Shown: positions 1-8,641, counted from the first letter of the stretch. The stretch is 64,000 nucleotides of DNA from Pricia antarctica (GCA_011050085.1 DRGL01000062.1:32608-96607); one strand, 5' to 3'. Notes: generated from the sequence alone by a model not told the origin. Translations and numbers: made by a program.

Positions 1-612
1 ATTTTTCAAATAACTTAAAGCTGTAGTACCCTCGTTGAAAAGCAGATCCAATACACTTACATTTTCTACGAAACCGTGTCTGTCACCAAATACCTGTACG
101 TACTTCTCTTGCTGTAGTTCAAGTTTCCGTTTTGCACTTACCAAAAATCTAGAATCCTTTAGGTTTGCCAATTTGGGCTTTAGGTTGAATTCTAAAGTTT
201 TTTCGTTGGGGCTTTCAATTTGAAGACAATCACAAATGGTTTGGATAGTTTTTAGATTAAAGTCAAGCAAACTTTCGAAGGTTTGTAAATAAAGTGGTGC
301 TAAGTCTTCTTCGTAAAATTCGAAAAACGGAGATGTTCGGTAAGCAGTTTGCAGAGTACGCCAATGGTTCCGCTGCCATGGATACGAATTATCAATCAAA
401 ACGGCTTTAAATTTTTGACGTCCTTGAGTACCGCCTATATGTTGAATAGGTATGCTTAACATGTGTCGACCAATATCGGTGCAGACATAACAGCGATTGC
501 GATACGTCTGTTTTTGATAATTATCTTCTACTTCCCATATAATATTACGCTGTGCGATTACGGCGAAAGTTGCTATGTTCGGGAAATAGGCGGGATGCAA
601 AAGGGTTTTCAA
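1..612 (-). CDS. WbqC-family protein (3' end cut by window edge)
   Basis: An open reading frame of 204 codons runs off the left edge of the window without a stop. It begins at a TTG (610-612) giving MKTLLHPAYFPNIATF, which matches the N-terminus expected of WbqC-like proteins; the frame is closed by a TAA just upstream and contains no ATG before codon 51, so TTG is the only start that keeps this conserved opening. The visible end (LDLLFNEGTTALSYLKN) resembles the usual C-terminus of the family, so only a few residues are missing. WbqC proteins are linked to polysaccharide or glycolipid biosynthesis in some bacteria, but the reaction is not established. A TAnnTTTG box lies 30 nt upstream. Family call is from recognised motifs, not a search. 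Confidence 0.8.
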   Translation of the reverse strand, partial: MKTLLHPAYFPNIATFAVIAQRNIIWEVEDNYQKQTYRNRCYVCTDIGRHMLSIPIQHIGGTQGRQKFKAVLIDNSYPWQRNHWRTLQTAYRTSPFFEFYEEDLAPLYLQTFESLLDFNLKTIQTICDCLQIESPNEKTLEFNLKPKLANLKDSRFLVSAKRKLELQQEKYVQVFGDRHGFVENVSVLDLLFNEGTTALSYLKN

Positions 613-641
613 AAGGCTGACAGATTATGATGGCAATAGCA

Positions 642-649
642 CAAAAATA
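642..649 (-). promoter_or_regulatory. -7 promoter box (TATTTTTG) for the WbqC-family gene
   Basis: On the minus strand the sequence reads TATTTTTG, an exact match to the Bacteroidota -7 consensus TAnnTTTG, about 30 nt upstream of the TTG start. No convincing TTG -33 element is seen, so this is a one-box prediction. Confidence 0.45.
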
Positions 650-842
650 GTGATTTGAATAGTTTGAGGTCGAGCGCAGCGAAGGTATATTTATAATAAA
701 CTATGTAAGTTTAAAACCTAAGCCTGATGACCAATGTGGCTATAGGATATCCATCAGTTTAGTACGCGATTAATGAATTAAATTTTACCGCCAGAAATTT
801 ACCATTAGTCTGACAAATTGAATTATTCCAATACCAGATTCA

Positions 843-1628
843 TCAATTCATCTCCCAAATCTGCGGTATGTATTTCACCAGTATGCGAACTCCAACGAAA
901 AGTACTAATAAAGCCGTCACTCTTTTAATTCCGTTCGGTGTTAATCTTTTCAAACTTATTCGAATGCCCAATTGCCCGCCGATCAATACCGAAACAGCCA
1001 AAGCCAGAGTTTCTTTCCAAGGAAGTTGGAGCATATCGCCCTGAACCAATCCCGCAATTCCGGAAAGGGAATTTACAAGTATAAAAAAACTCGCCAAGGC
1101 GGCTATCCTGATGGCTTTGTTCCACCGTAAATGGTTCAATATTGGTGCCAGAAAAATTCCACCGCCAATACCCACTAGACCGGAAAGTAAGCCAATGCCA
1201 CCGCCCAAAACATAGCTTAGATATTTGGGGTAAGTTTTTAATTGTTGCGTGTTGTTGATTTTGAAGAAGGTCTGTGAGGCCAAAAATAATGAAGAGATAA
1301 CCAGAGAGCATCCTAAGAAAATAAAAAAAACATATTCTTCTAAACGAACCGAGGCTCCGATATAGGCTAACGGTATACTAGTTACCAAGAAAGGAAGGAA
1401 ATCGCGGATCTTACCATGTCCGTTTTTGAAATATAGGTACGTGCTGCCCGATACCACTATCAAGTTACAGATAAGTGCAATGGAACGAATAGCGAAAAAA
1501 CCGCCAAAAAAAAGGGTTAATAAAGCTAGATAACTCGATCCGCCCCCAAGGCCTACAGAAGAGTATAAGGTGGCTACTACAAAGAAACACAGGCATAATA
1601 CAATCAAACTTTCAATTGGCAACCCCAT
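843..1628 (-). CDS. TSUP family (TauE/SafE-like) membrane anion exporter
   Basis: A 261-residue, highly hydrophobic protein with about eight membrane segments and the two glycine-rich half-repeats of the TSUP family (GLGGGSS near residue 28 and GLVGIGGGIF near residue 150). TSUP proteins move sulfite, sulfonates or other small organic anions across the inner membrane. The ATG start overlaps the last 17 nt of moeB, so the gene is translationally coupled to the end of the molybdenum cofactor operon. That position suggests a link to sulfur chemistry of the cofactor or to a molybdoenzyme such as sulfite oxidase, but the substrate cannot be read from sequence. Confidence 0.85.
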   Translation of the reverse strand: MGLPIESLIVLCLCFFVVATLYSSVGLGGGSSYLALLTLFFGGFFAIRSIALICNLIVVSGSTYLYFKNGHGKIRDFLPFLVTSIPLAYIGASVRLEEYVFFIFLGCSLVISSLFLASQTFFKINNTQQLKTYPKYLSYVLGGGIGLLSGLVGIGGGIFLAPILNHLRWNKAIRIAALASFFILVNSLSGIAGLVQGDMLQLPWKETLALAVSVLIGGQLGIRISLKRLTPNGIKRVTALLVLFVGVRILVKYIPQIWEMN

Positions 1629-2685
1629 GCTTTTGTATCTGATTCATTCCACCTTTGAGATTTATAAATTGCGAATCGGGCCGAACTTTGAGGAGTTGAT
1701 CTATTGCTTTTTTACTACGTATGCCCGATTGGCAAACAACGTAAACCATAGTGTTGAAATTAATTTCATTTTGTCGCGTTTTGAGGTCTGATAATGGAAT
1801 ATTCTTAGCATCTAAAAGATGATTTCGCATAAACTCCTTCTGAGTGCGTACGTCAATAAGTTGAAGGCTAGCATTTTCGGACATCCTTAAAAAAGTTTCA
1901 GCATCAATTGTCCCTATATCGGTACTGCATAAAAATTCATAATCAGAACGCAACGTATCCATCCCCAAATTTTCAGGTTTGGCCTCAAAACGTATTTTCC
2001 GGAAAGTAGTCGAGCTTCCATCGAATATCAGTAACTTTCCAGAAAGCACCTCCCCTACGCCGGTAAGTACTTTTATGGCTTCCAAGGCCTGTAGATTTCC
2101 GATAATCCCGGGAAGTATGCCCAAAACACCGTTATCATTACAGTCAGGTATCTCATCAAACTTTGGCATCTTGGGGAAAAGACAGCGATAGGTCGGCCCA
2201 TCTTGATAATTAAACACACTGACCTGTCCTTCGAACCCATGTAAGGCACCGTGCACTAGAGGTTTTTTTAAAATTACACAAGCGTCATTAATCAAATATC
2301 GAGTAGGAAAATTATCCGATGCATCAATGATTACATCATAATCTGCGATAAGCTGCAATACATTTTGCTTGTTCAAAAAAGTATTGTGCGCTATAACTTC
2401 GGTTTCAGAATTTTGCGCCTTTAGTTTTTCAAAGGCAACATCTACTTTAAATCGGCCAACATCAGCTTCTGAATATAACACTTGACGGTGCAAGTTTGTC
2501 AGCGAAACAGAATCGCTATCAACGAAGGCAAGTGTACCTACGCCCATCGCATTTAGATAGGTAAGAACAGGAACGCCAAGTCCCCCGGCGCCAATGACAA
2601 TTACTTTTGAACGCGACAATTCTTCTTGGGCTTCAAGGCCAAATCCGGATAAGATAATCTGTCTGTGATAGCGCTCTTGGTTCAT
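1612..2685 (-). CDS. moeB: MoeB/ThiF-family adenylyltransferase with C-terminal rhodanese domain
   Basis: A 357-residue two-domain protein. Residues 1-240 are a ThiF/MoeB E1-like domain with the nucleotide loop GAGGLG (32-37) and the DCNDNGVLG motif carrying the catalytic-type Cys182. Residues about 260-357 are a rhodanese domain with active loop CQSGIRS (Cys318). It should adenylate the C-terminal Gly-Gly of MoaD and transfer sulfur to it, as MOCS3/Uba4 does. Oddly, the four zinc cysteines of typical MoeB are gone: the first pair reads TYRC (only Cys168 remains) and the second CxxC, expected near residue 237, is absent. Its end overlaps the downstream TSUP gene by 17 nt; 241 nt separate it from mobA. 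Confidence 0.88.
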   Translation of the reverse strand: MNQERYHRQIILSGFGLEAQEELSRSKVIVIGAGGLGVPVLTYLNAMGVGTLAFVDSDSVSLTNLHRQVLYSEADVGRFKVDVAFEKLKAQNSETEVIAHNTFLNKQNVLQLIADYDVIIDASDNFPTRYLINDACVILKKPLVHGALHGFEGQVSVFNYQDGPTYRCLFPKMPKFDEIPDCNDNGVLGILPGIIGNLQALEAIKVLTGVGEVLSGKLLIFDGSSTTFRKIRFEAKPENLGMDTLRSDYEFLCSTDIGTIDAETFLRMSENASLQLIDVRTQKEFMRNHLLDAKNIPLSDLKTRQNEINFNTMVYVVCQSGIRSKKAIDQLLKVRPDSQFINLKGGMNQIQKHGVAN

Positions 2686-2926
2686 TTATTTTTTATTGAA
2701 CTCCTCCTTGTTCTATCTGTCTCTGAAGCGTTAAATGATAGTGAAAGAATGTCACGTTTTAATTTTTAAAAACCGAAGGTTTTGTTACGTTGTAAATTTC
2801 TTCGAAAGCATTTGGATATTATCGTTCTAGTCAATTATCAATGATATTTTGATCTACCAATGAGCAAGGCTATCACAATTCTCAAACCGAAAGCTAATCG
2901 CCCTCTATTCGACTATTTACGGTGTA

Positions 2927-3523
2927 TTATTCAATACTCAATCTAACAATGGCCTCTTTATATTCTTCTTCCGAATTAGCGTTCAATAGCACGTTCGGCT
3001 TACTTGGAAAAACAAGTTTCGTCTCATTATTGATAAGAAATTTACGGGGACAGGTTCCAATTCCTTCCTTTAAATATGCTTTTGACTTGTCCATGCCTTG
3101 AGGTTCCCATATGGCGCAAAGAGGCTCTGGCAACGGGTCTTCTTTTTGTGCGAATGCCGATGCCAAAACGTTCGGATCGCGAGCGGCAATCAATTCTTGT
3201 AGCGAAGCCAAATCGATTAACGGCATATCACAGGCAACTACCAACCAAGCAACATCCGGGAACTTACTGTGAGCGGATAAGATTCCGTTATAAGGCCCTT
3301 TGTAAGCGTCATCATCTACAATGGTTTGCATACGTTCATCAAAATCCGCTTTTTGGTCGGAACGGATACTTACGAATGTTTCTGCGCAGACACGGCTTAA
3401 TAAATGATACAGGTATTCGCGCTGGGGCATACCATGATATTGAATCATACCTTTATCTTTTCCCATACGGGTACTTTTTCCGCCGGCGAGCACCAAACCG
3501 TATATTTTAGGACCTATAATCAT
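2927..3523 (-). CDS. mobA: Molybdenum cofactor guanylyltransferase MobA
   Basis: A 198-residue nucleotidyltransferase. The N-terminal LAGGKSTRMGKDKG loop is the GTP-binding signature of MobA, followed by the ACDMPLI metal-binding aspartate motif. MobA links GMP to molybdopterin to form the guanine dinucleotide form of the cofactor. The reading frame is open further upstream, but the ATG at 3523 is chosen because the GTP loop then starts near residue 10 as in the family and an exact AGGAGG sits 5 nt before it. The gene overlaps the 3' end of moaC by 17 nt, so the two are translationally coupled. Confidence 0.9.
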   Translation of the reverse strand: MIIGPKIYGLVLAGGKSTRMGKDKGMIQYHGMPQREYLYHLLSRVCAETFVSIRSDQKADFDERMQTIVDDDAYKGPYNGILSAHSKFPDVAWLVVACDMPLIDLASLQELIAARDPNVLASAFAQKEDPLPEPLCAIWEPQGMDKSKAYLKEGIGTCPRKFLINNETKLVFPSKPNVLLNANSEEEYKEAIVRLSIE

Positions 3524-3980
3524 TCTTTCCTCCTGTTTTTTCTTCCAATTGAATATTTGTAATACTAATATCGTGCGAAAGGGCCTTGCACATATCATAA
3601 ATGGTCAGCGCACTAATTGAAACACCCGTTAAAGCTTCCATTTCGACACCGGTCTTTTCGTTACATTTTACTGTACACCGAATTTCTAGATTATTATTAT
3701 GGGGATGGATATCAATTTGCACCTTTGACAAGTTGATTTGATGACAAAGCGGAATCAATTCCGAGGTTTTCTTTACCGCTTGGATTCCTGCGATAACCGC
3801 TGTTTGTATAATACTCCCTTTTTTACCCAAAAAATCCTGCGCTGCCAACGTATCGAATACTGCTGAGGGAAATTCTACACGGCCGGATGCTATGGCCGAA
3901 CGTGATGTGACTTTTTTATTGGATACATCGACCATTACAGCGTTTCCGGAAGCGTCGATATGAGAAAGCTCTTTGTTCAT
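3507..3980 (-). CDS. moaC: Cyclic pyranopterin monophosphate synthase MoaC
   Basis: A 157-residue protein of normal MoaC length. It shows the conserved PLCHQINL motif (near residue 77) and the MEALTGVSISALTIYDMCKAL block with the catalytic lysine and aspartate. MoaC converts the MoaA product 3',8-cyclo-GTP into cyclic pyranopterin monophosphate, the second half of the first step of cofactor synthesis. It lies between moaA (128 nt upstream) and mobA (17-nt overlap), all on the minus strand. Confidence 0.95.
   Translation of the reverse strand: MNKELSHIDASGNAVMVDVSNKKVTSRSAIASGRVEFPSAVFDTLAAQDFLGKKGSIIQTAVIAGIQAVKKTSELIPLCHQINLSKVQIDIHPHNNNLEIRCTVKCNEKTGVEMEALTGVSISALTIYDMCKALSHDISITNIQLEEKTGGKNDYRS
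3529..3534 (-). promoter_or_regulatory. Strong ribosome binding site of mobA
   Basis: A full AGGAGG lies 5 nt before the mobA ATG, inside the coding end of moaC. Such strong Shine-Dalgarno sites are rare in this window, and this one decides the mobA start over longer open frames. Confidence 0.7.
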
Positions 3981-4108
3981 GTTCTTTTTCTCTCTTTTAT
4001 AAACTATAAGGTTGGCGTTTTCAAACTAGTATAAGCGATATCCACATCATAAAGGTTCTCTAATTATTTCGATACAGATACTTCAAAAGATCAAATTATA
4101 TCTAGATA

Positions 4109-5092
4109 TCAACCCCCTATCGAGGTCATCGAATTATCAAAAATGCCTTCGTAATTACCTTGTGCCTCATGGCCCGTTTTAGCACGGCTTCCAATAGCTT
4201 TTAAAATTTGTTCTTTTACTTTTTCCTCGCTGTTTTCACTCCGTAATATATCTCGAATATTCATACTGGGCTTGGCATATAGGCACGTAATGACGTCGCC
4301 TACAGCTGAAATACGTAGCCTATTACAGCTACCGCAAAAAGTTCGGCTAAACGAAGGTATCACTCCAAAACTTCCTTTAAAGCCTGGAATTTTGTAGTTC
4401 ATGGAAGTAGAGGTTTTAGCGGATTCGAGCTTATAATACGTTGGATGGGCCTCTCTTATATAGCTTAATATTCGCTTATAATCCCACGTAATACTATTGA
4501 AATTTTTACTGCCGCCATTGAATGGCATCTCCTCCAAAAACCTGACTGAAACGTCGTAGTGCTTTGTCAGCTCCAACATAGGCAAAATGTCTTCGGTATT
4601 CTGACCTTCAAGAGCAATAAAGTTGATACGGACGTTGAAACCTTCCGTAATCAACCGGATAATACTGTTGTATACCGTATCATAATGGTCACGTCGGGTA
4701 ATCTTCTCAAAAGTCTTACGGTTAATGGCGTCCATACTGACGTTGATGTTCAGAATACCTAGCTCTTTCAGTTCGTCGATATGTTTACCGATTGTAGTAG
4801 CATTGGTAGTAATCGAAATATCATTCAACCCTTCCAACTGCGAAAGTCGCCGCAACAAGACCATTAAATCTTTTCGTACAAAGGGTTCGCCTCCAGTAAT
4901 TCGAATCTTATCAATACCTTGAGACACTAATATCTCGCTTAAGCGGGAAAGTTCTTCAATGGTAAACAGCTTATCATTTTTGGCAAAATTTATACCCTCG
5001 GCGGGCATACAGTAATTGCATCGCAAATTGCATCGATCTGTTACCGCAAGTCGGAGATAATCTATTTTTCGATTATGATTGTCTATGAGCAT
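4109..5092 (-). CDS. moaA: GTP 3',8-cyclase MoaA (radical SAM)
   Basis: A 327-residue radical SAM enzyme. The N-terminal cluster binds through Cys21, Cys25 and Cys28 (CNLRCNYC) and the C-terminal substrate-binding cluster through Cys253, Cys256 and Cys270. The protein ends in Gly-Gly, which in MoaA inserts into the active site and is needed for activity. TGGEPFVRKD is the SAM-binding GGEP motif. It starts molybdopterin synthesis by rearranging GTP. It follows moaE by 53 nt. Complete in length and residues. Confidence 0.96.
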   Translation of the reverse strand: MLIDNHNRKIDYLRLAVTDRCNLRCNYCMPAEGINFAKNDKLFTIEELSRLSEILVSQGIDKIRITGGEPFVRKDLMVLLRRLSQLEGLNDISITTNATTIGKHIDELKELGILNINVSMDAINRKTFEKITRRDHYDTVYNSIIRLITEGFNVRINFIALEGQNTEDILPMLELTKHYDVSVRFLEEMPFNGGSKNFNSITWDYKRILSYIREAHPTYYKLESAKTSTSMNYKIPGFKGSFGVIPSFSRTFCGSCNRLRISAVGDVITCLYAKPSMNIRDILRSENSEEKVKEQILKAIGSRAKTGHEAQGNYEGIFDNSMTSIGG

Positions 5093-5145
5093 AATTTCAT
5101 CTTCATTTTACAAGCACCCTTTACTTAGTTCGAATAATTCAAATT

Positions 5146-5568
5146 TCAAGGATGCGCCGAAACCCAAACCGATTTATTTTTGAACATTTCCTTTTTCCAA
5201 ATCGGAACTCGTTTTTTCAATGTATCGATTAAAAATCTACAAGCTTCAAAACTGGCATCGCGGTGCGCAGAGGATGCCCCGACCACAACCACGGGTTCTT
5301 CGACCTCTTTGACCCCAACGGCATGCCGAATAATTACTTTTTGTAATTTCCAGGTATCAACGGCTTCTTGCGCAATTTTCCCCATTTCCAATAGGGCCAT
5401 ACTTTTATAGGTTTCAAATTCTAGCGCTATCACCTCCTCATTATCGGTAAATTCCCTTACCGCACCGACAAACACACAAATTCCTCCGCAATGTGGATGC
5501 GAAAGCTCTAAAAACACTTTCGAGGTGTCTAGTGTATCAACGATTTCTACTATGATAGTATCTTTCAT
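5146..5568 (-). CDS. moaE: Molybdopterin synthase catalytic subunit MoaE
   Basis: A 140-residue protein with the conserved GAVRE segment near residue 33, the SSAHRD motif near residue 99 and the lysine-rich RVPIWKKE segment that binds the substrate phosphate and holds the catalytic lysine. With MoaD it inserts two sulfurs into cyclic pyranopterin monophosphate. Its ATG shares one base with the stop codon of moaD (TGATG), so the two subunits are translationally coupled, as fits a fixed complex. Confidence 0.95.
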   Translation of the reverse strand: MKDTIIVEIVDTLDTSKVFLELSHPHCGGICVFVGAVREFTDNEEVIALEFETYKSMALLEMGKIAQEAVDTWKLQKVIIRHAVGVKEVEEPVVVVGASSAHRDASFEACRFLIDTLKKRVPIWKKEMFKNKSVWVSAHP

Positions 5569-5810
5569 CAGCCGCCGCTTACAGGTGGTATAATTGCAAT
5601 TTCGTCGCCTTCCTTTAAAATTTCCGCATCTTCGGCATACGCACTGTTCACGGCAACCGCCAAAGAAGAAAGTTTCCCAAATTCGGGGAACATACTTTTC
5701 AATCTCTCCTTAAGTTCGAATACCGACTTCGGAAAAGACTCCTCTTCAGGAAGATGAAAAGAACTCTTTCCAACGATATCCTTTGCAATTCCAAATAGCA
5801 ATACCTCCAT
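5568..5810 (-). CDS. moaD: Molybdopterin synthase sulfur carrier subunit MoaD
   Basis: An 80-residue ubiquitin-like protein ending in the PPVSGG tail; the terminal Gly-Gly is adenylated by MoeB and becomes the thiocarboxylate sulfur donor for MoaE. It is the first gene of the minus-strand molybdenum cofactor operon and its stop overlaps the moaE start by one base. Upstream is a 577-nt region without genes that must hold the operon promoter. Confidence 0.93.
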   Translation of the reverse strand: MEVLLFGIAKDIVGKSSFHLPEEESFPKSVFELKERLKSMFPEFGKLSSLAVAVNSAYAEDAEILKEGDEIAIIPPVSGG

Positions 5811-5834
5811 TGGGATTATTTAATTATATATAAT

Positions 5835-5843
5835 GTAAAGATA
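5835..5843 (-). promoter_or_regulatory. Possible -7 box for the molybdenum cofactor operon
   Basis: On the minus strand TATCTTTAC lies 25 nt upstream of the moaD ATG. It differs from TAnnTTTG at the last base. No clear -33 partner is visible, so this is tentative. Confidence 0.3.
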
Positions 5844-6375
5844 CAACTTACATAAAAAAAACGATACGCCATACCCAAATCCCGGAAGGATTATGAATAA
5901 GGCGAATAGGTGCATTTATTGATTTAAATGGGTTAAAATCATTCAGTCCCTAACTTCTATTTAAGGCAATTACTGTACTTAATAATTGCTAGTTAGTACT
6001 AATTTCCATAAGCAATCTAAGTCCATATATTTTATCCATTAAGACCTAAACTTGAGGTTTTCCTCTCAATTTTGCACCTAGATGACAAAGGTTAATACAA
6101 CAGTTTTCGGATGCTACAGTTTTTGGTGAAAAAATATTCTACATTATTATTTATTTATCAAGGTCCGCATCAACTTTGACACACATAGAATTATTCTTAT
6201 GATACTTTATTTGCGATGCTTCCGTTCATTGGTTTAAATGATTTTGTTGCAGAACTTATCCCTTGGTTCGCTCTTTAAATTCAAGTCGAATGATAGTATA
6301 AATATTATTAAAGTTTGCTACTTAGGGTACTATTTTAGGATTTTCAAACTTCAGTCGAACTCCCACCGATTTAAT

Positions 6376-6383
6376 TACTTTTG
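6376..6383 (+). promoter_or_regulatory. -7 promoter box (TACTTTTG) immediately before an ATG
   Basis: An exact TAnnTTTG box ends 5 nt before the ATG at 6388. If it works as in other Bacteroidota, transcription starts at or next to the start codon and the mRNA is leaderless. Confidence 0.5.
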
Positions 6384-6387
6384 CGAC

Positions 6388-7200
6388 ATGTATGAAAGTA
6401 AACGAATTAGTAGTGCGCAAAACCCATTGGTCAAAAAAATTGGGGTTTTACAGGATAAATCAAGGGAACGCAAAAAATCAGGACTCTTTGTTCTAGAGGG
6501 ATTTCGGGAATTACAGCTTGCCATTAAGGGGGAATATATTTTGGATACTGTTTTATTTCTGCCCGATTTACTTTCTGAAGATACCCTTTTGGGCCTATTG
6601 GATGTCTCCGTATCCCGACCGGAAATTATTGCTATTAGCACGGAGGTCTACGCCAAACTGGCCTATCGTAAAACTACTGAAGGCCTATTGGCTGTAGTAC
6701 GGAGCAAAACCCATGATTTGAATGATCTCCATGTTCCATCAGAAAACCCTTTGATATTGATAGCAGAAGCTCCCGAAAAACCCGGAAATATCGGCGCATT
6801 GCTCAGAACTGCGGATGCCGCCGGTCTGGATGCCGTTATTATCGCAAACCCAAAATCAGATCTGTACAATCCGAACATCATCCGGTCAAGTATAGGATGT
6901 GTTTTTACGAACAACATTGCTGTCGGAACCACTTCTGAAATTATAGCATATTTACTTAAAAAAAATATCTCTAGCTACTGTGCAGCATTGACGGCATCTA
7001 AAAAATATACGGAAGTTAATTTCAAGGGTCCGTGCGCAATTGTGGTAGGTACCGAAGCAACAGGGCTATCGCAAGAATGGCTTGCAGCATCCGAACAAAA
7101 TATCATCATACCAATGGCCGGCGATATAGATTCTATGAACGTTTCGGTTTCCGCGGCGATTCTTATCTTTGAGGCGAAACGGCAGCGAGGCTTTTTGTAG
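6388..7200 (+). CDS. TrmH/SpoU-family RNA 2'-O-methyltransferase
   Basis: A 270-residue SPOUT methyltransferase with all three family motifs: NIGALLRTADAAG (motif 1), VGTEATGLS (motif 2) and IPMAGDIDSMNVSVSAAI (motif 3), the trefoil-knot SAM site. The N-terminal part is a substrate-binding domain typical of RlmB-like 23S rRNA enzymes, so it probably methylates a ribose in rRNA; tRNA is possible. The frame is open back to 6238, but the ATG at 6388 gives the family's usual start (MYESKRISSAQNPLVKK) and lies just after a promoter box. Single-gene unit, followed by a 104-nt gap. Confidence 0.9.
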   Translation: MYESKRISSAQNPLVKKIGVLQDKSRERKKSGLFVLEGFRELQLAIKGEYILDTVLFLPDLLSEDTLLGLLDVSVSRPEIIAISTEVYAKLAYRKTTEGLLAVVRSKTHDLNDLHVPSENPLILIAEAPEKPGNIGALLRTADAAGLDAVIIANPKSDLYNPNIIRSSIGCVFTNNIAVGTTSEIIAYLLKKNISSYCAALTASKKYTEVNFKGPCAIVVGTEATGLSQEWLAASEQNIIIPMAGDIDSMNVSVSAAILIFEAKRQRGFL

Positions 7201-7304
7201 CCATTTGGAGCAATACATGCATGGCTACTATGGTATTGCCAGTAATGTACGACAGACGAACAAATTTGAACCTTATTAGTTTATAGCATTAACTCCTATT
7301 TATA

Positions 7305-8534
7305 TTGAATACGCTCTTTTATATCATAATCATCATTTTAATCGCCCAATTCGTACTCGAAACAGTACTCGATTACCTTAACGCTAAACGCTATGAACAT
7401 AATGTCCCGGAAGAACTTGTCGATGTTTTTGATGCTGACGAATACCTAAAGTCACAAGCCTACCAAAAGACCAACTATCGCTTCGGCCTTATCAGCTCCA
7501 CGTTTTCTTTACTACTTACCCTATGCTTCCTACTATTCGGAGGATTTGAGTGGACGGACCAATTAGCAAGGAGTATATCGGATAATCCAATTGTAACGGC
7601 CTTGCTGTTTTTCGGCATTATCATGATTGGAAGCGATATTCTGACAATGCCCTTCTCCTATTATTCAACCTTTGTCATCGAAGAAAGGTTTGGATTCAAC
7701 AAAACTTCGAAAGGCACTTTTTTCGTGGATAAACTAAAAGGATGGGCCATGATGGCCGTCATCGGTGGTGGCCTGTTGACTTTAATTATTTGGTTCTTCG
7801 GATGGGCGGGAAGTACGTTTTGGATTTATGCCTGGGCACTTGTCACCATCTTCACCATTTTCATGAACCTTTTTTATAGTAAATTGATTGTACCCCTTTT
7901 CAATACACTGACCCCCCTTGAAGATGGTGGCCTCAAAACAAAAATTGAGAACTATGCCAAAAATGTCGGTTTTGAATTGAAAAATATTTTCGTAATTGAT
8001 GGTTCAAAACGCTCTACCAAAGCCAATGCCTATTTTTCCGGTTTTGGAAAAGAGAAACGAATAACTCTTTATGACACCCTTATCAACGACCTGGAGGAGG
8101 AAGAGATCGTTGCCGTACTTGCACATGAGGTGGGACATTATAAAAGAAAGCATACTATTTTCAATCTTGTTGCCTCCATCCTGCTAACGGGCATAACACT
8201 TTATATTCTATCCCTATTTATCAATAGTCCACAAGTGTCGCTGGCCATTGGTGTTTCCCAACCCAGTTTTCATGCGGCCTTGATAGGTTTCGGAATTTTA
8301 TATAGTCCCATTTCGGAGATAACAGGACTTATCATGAACCATCTCTCTAGAAAGTTCGAGTATCAGGCCGATGATTATGCTAAGAATACATACGCAGCAA
8401 TACCATTGATTACTTCTTTGAAAAAACTATCCAAAAATAATCTTAGCAATCTTACGCCGCATCCCGCTTATGTCTTTATGCACTACTCACATCCACCTTT
8501 GATTGCAAGAATTCGCAATCTAAAGTCCGCGTAA
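7305..8534 (+). CDS. M48-family membrane zinc metalloprotease (Ste24/CAAX protease-like)
   Basis: A 409-residue membrane protease. The zinc motif HEVGH is in VAVLAHEVGHYKRKH near residue 275, and the third ligand is in the FEYQADDYA segment near residue 350. Several membrane segments flank the catalytic part, as in Ste24-type CAAX proteases; in bacteria the family usually does envelope quality control. The start is TTG at 7305: a TAA at 7290-7292 closes the frame and there is no ATG or GTG before the first membrane helix. It stands alone, 133 nt before the rel gene. Confidence 0.9.
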   Translation: MNTLFYIIIIILIAQFVLETVLDYLNAKRYEHNVPEELVDVFDADEYLKSQAYQKTNYRFGLISSTFSLLLTLCFLLFGGFEWTDQLARSISDNPIVTALLFFGIIMIGSDILTMPFSYYSTFVIEERFGFNKTSKGTFFVDKLKGWAMMAVIGGGLLTLIIWFFGWAGSTFWIYAWALVTIFTIFMNLFYSKLIVPLFNTLTPLEDGGLKTKIENYAKNVGFELKNIFVIDGSKRSTKANAYFSGFGKEKRITLYDTLINDLEEEEIVAVLAHEVGHYKRKHTIFNLVASILLTGITLYILSLFINSPQVSLAIGVSQPSFHAALIGFGILYSPISEITGLIMNHLSRKFEYQADDYAKNTYAAIPLITSLKKLSKNNLSNLTPHPAYVFMHYSHPPLIARIRNLKSA

Positions 8535-8641
8535 TTTTTACATGTTCTCAGGTCGTTAGCTGAAATTTCCCATGTACGGAACAGGGCTGGATTTTGATTC
8601 ATAGGGGCATACTTTTTGTTGTGTACCAGTTTAGATTGTGG

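Larger units (their letters stand above)
5811..6387. other. 577-nt intergenic region between divergent moaD and RNA methyltransferase
   Basis: The largest gap in the window, AT-rich, with no open reading frame that looks coding and no recognisable tRNA or riboswitch. It holds an inverted repeat of GCAATTA (5966-5972) with TAATTGC (5983-5989) and, right after, the palindrome TTAGTACTAA (5993-6002). These could be operator sites for the divergent cofactor operon or part of an unrecognised RNA; nothing in the sequence decides this. Confidence 0.5.

Noticed and set aside
35..223. Plus-strand open frame at the left edge
   Set aside because: It lies antisense to the WbqC-family gene, which reads cleanly over 204 codons with family motifs.
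664..690. GAGGTCGAGCGCAGCGAAGG segment resembling interspersed repeats seen in Flavobacteriaceae
   Set aside because: Only one copy in the window and no inverted partner, so a repeat cannot be supported from this sequence.
2769..2783. AAAACC/GGTTTT hairpin between moeB and mobA
   Set aside because: A weak AU-rich 6-bp stem with 3-nt loop; too unstable to call a terminator in the middle of a likely operon.
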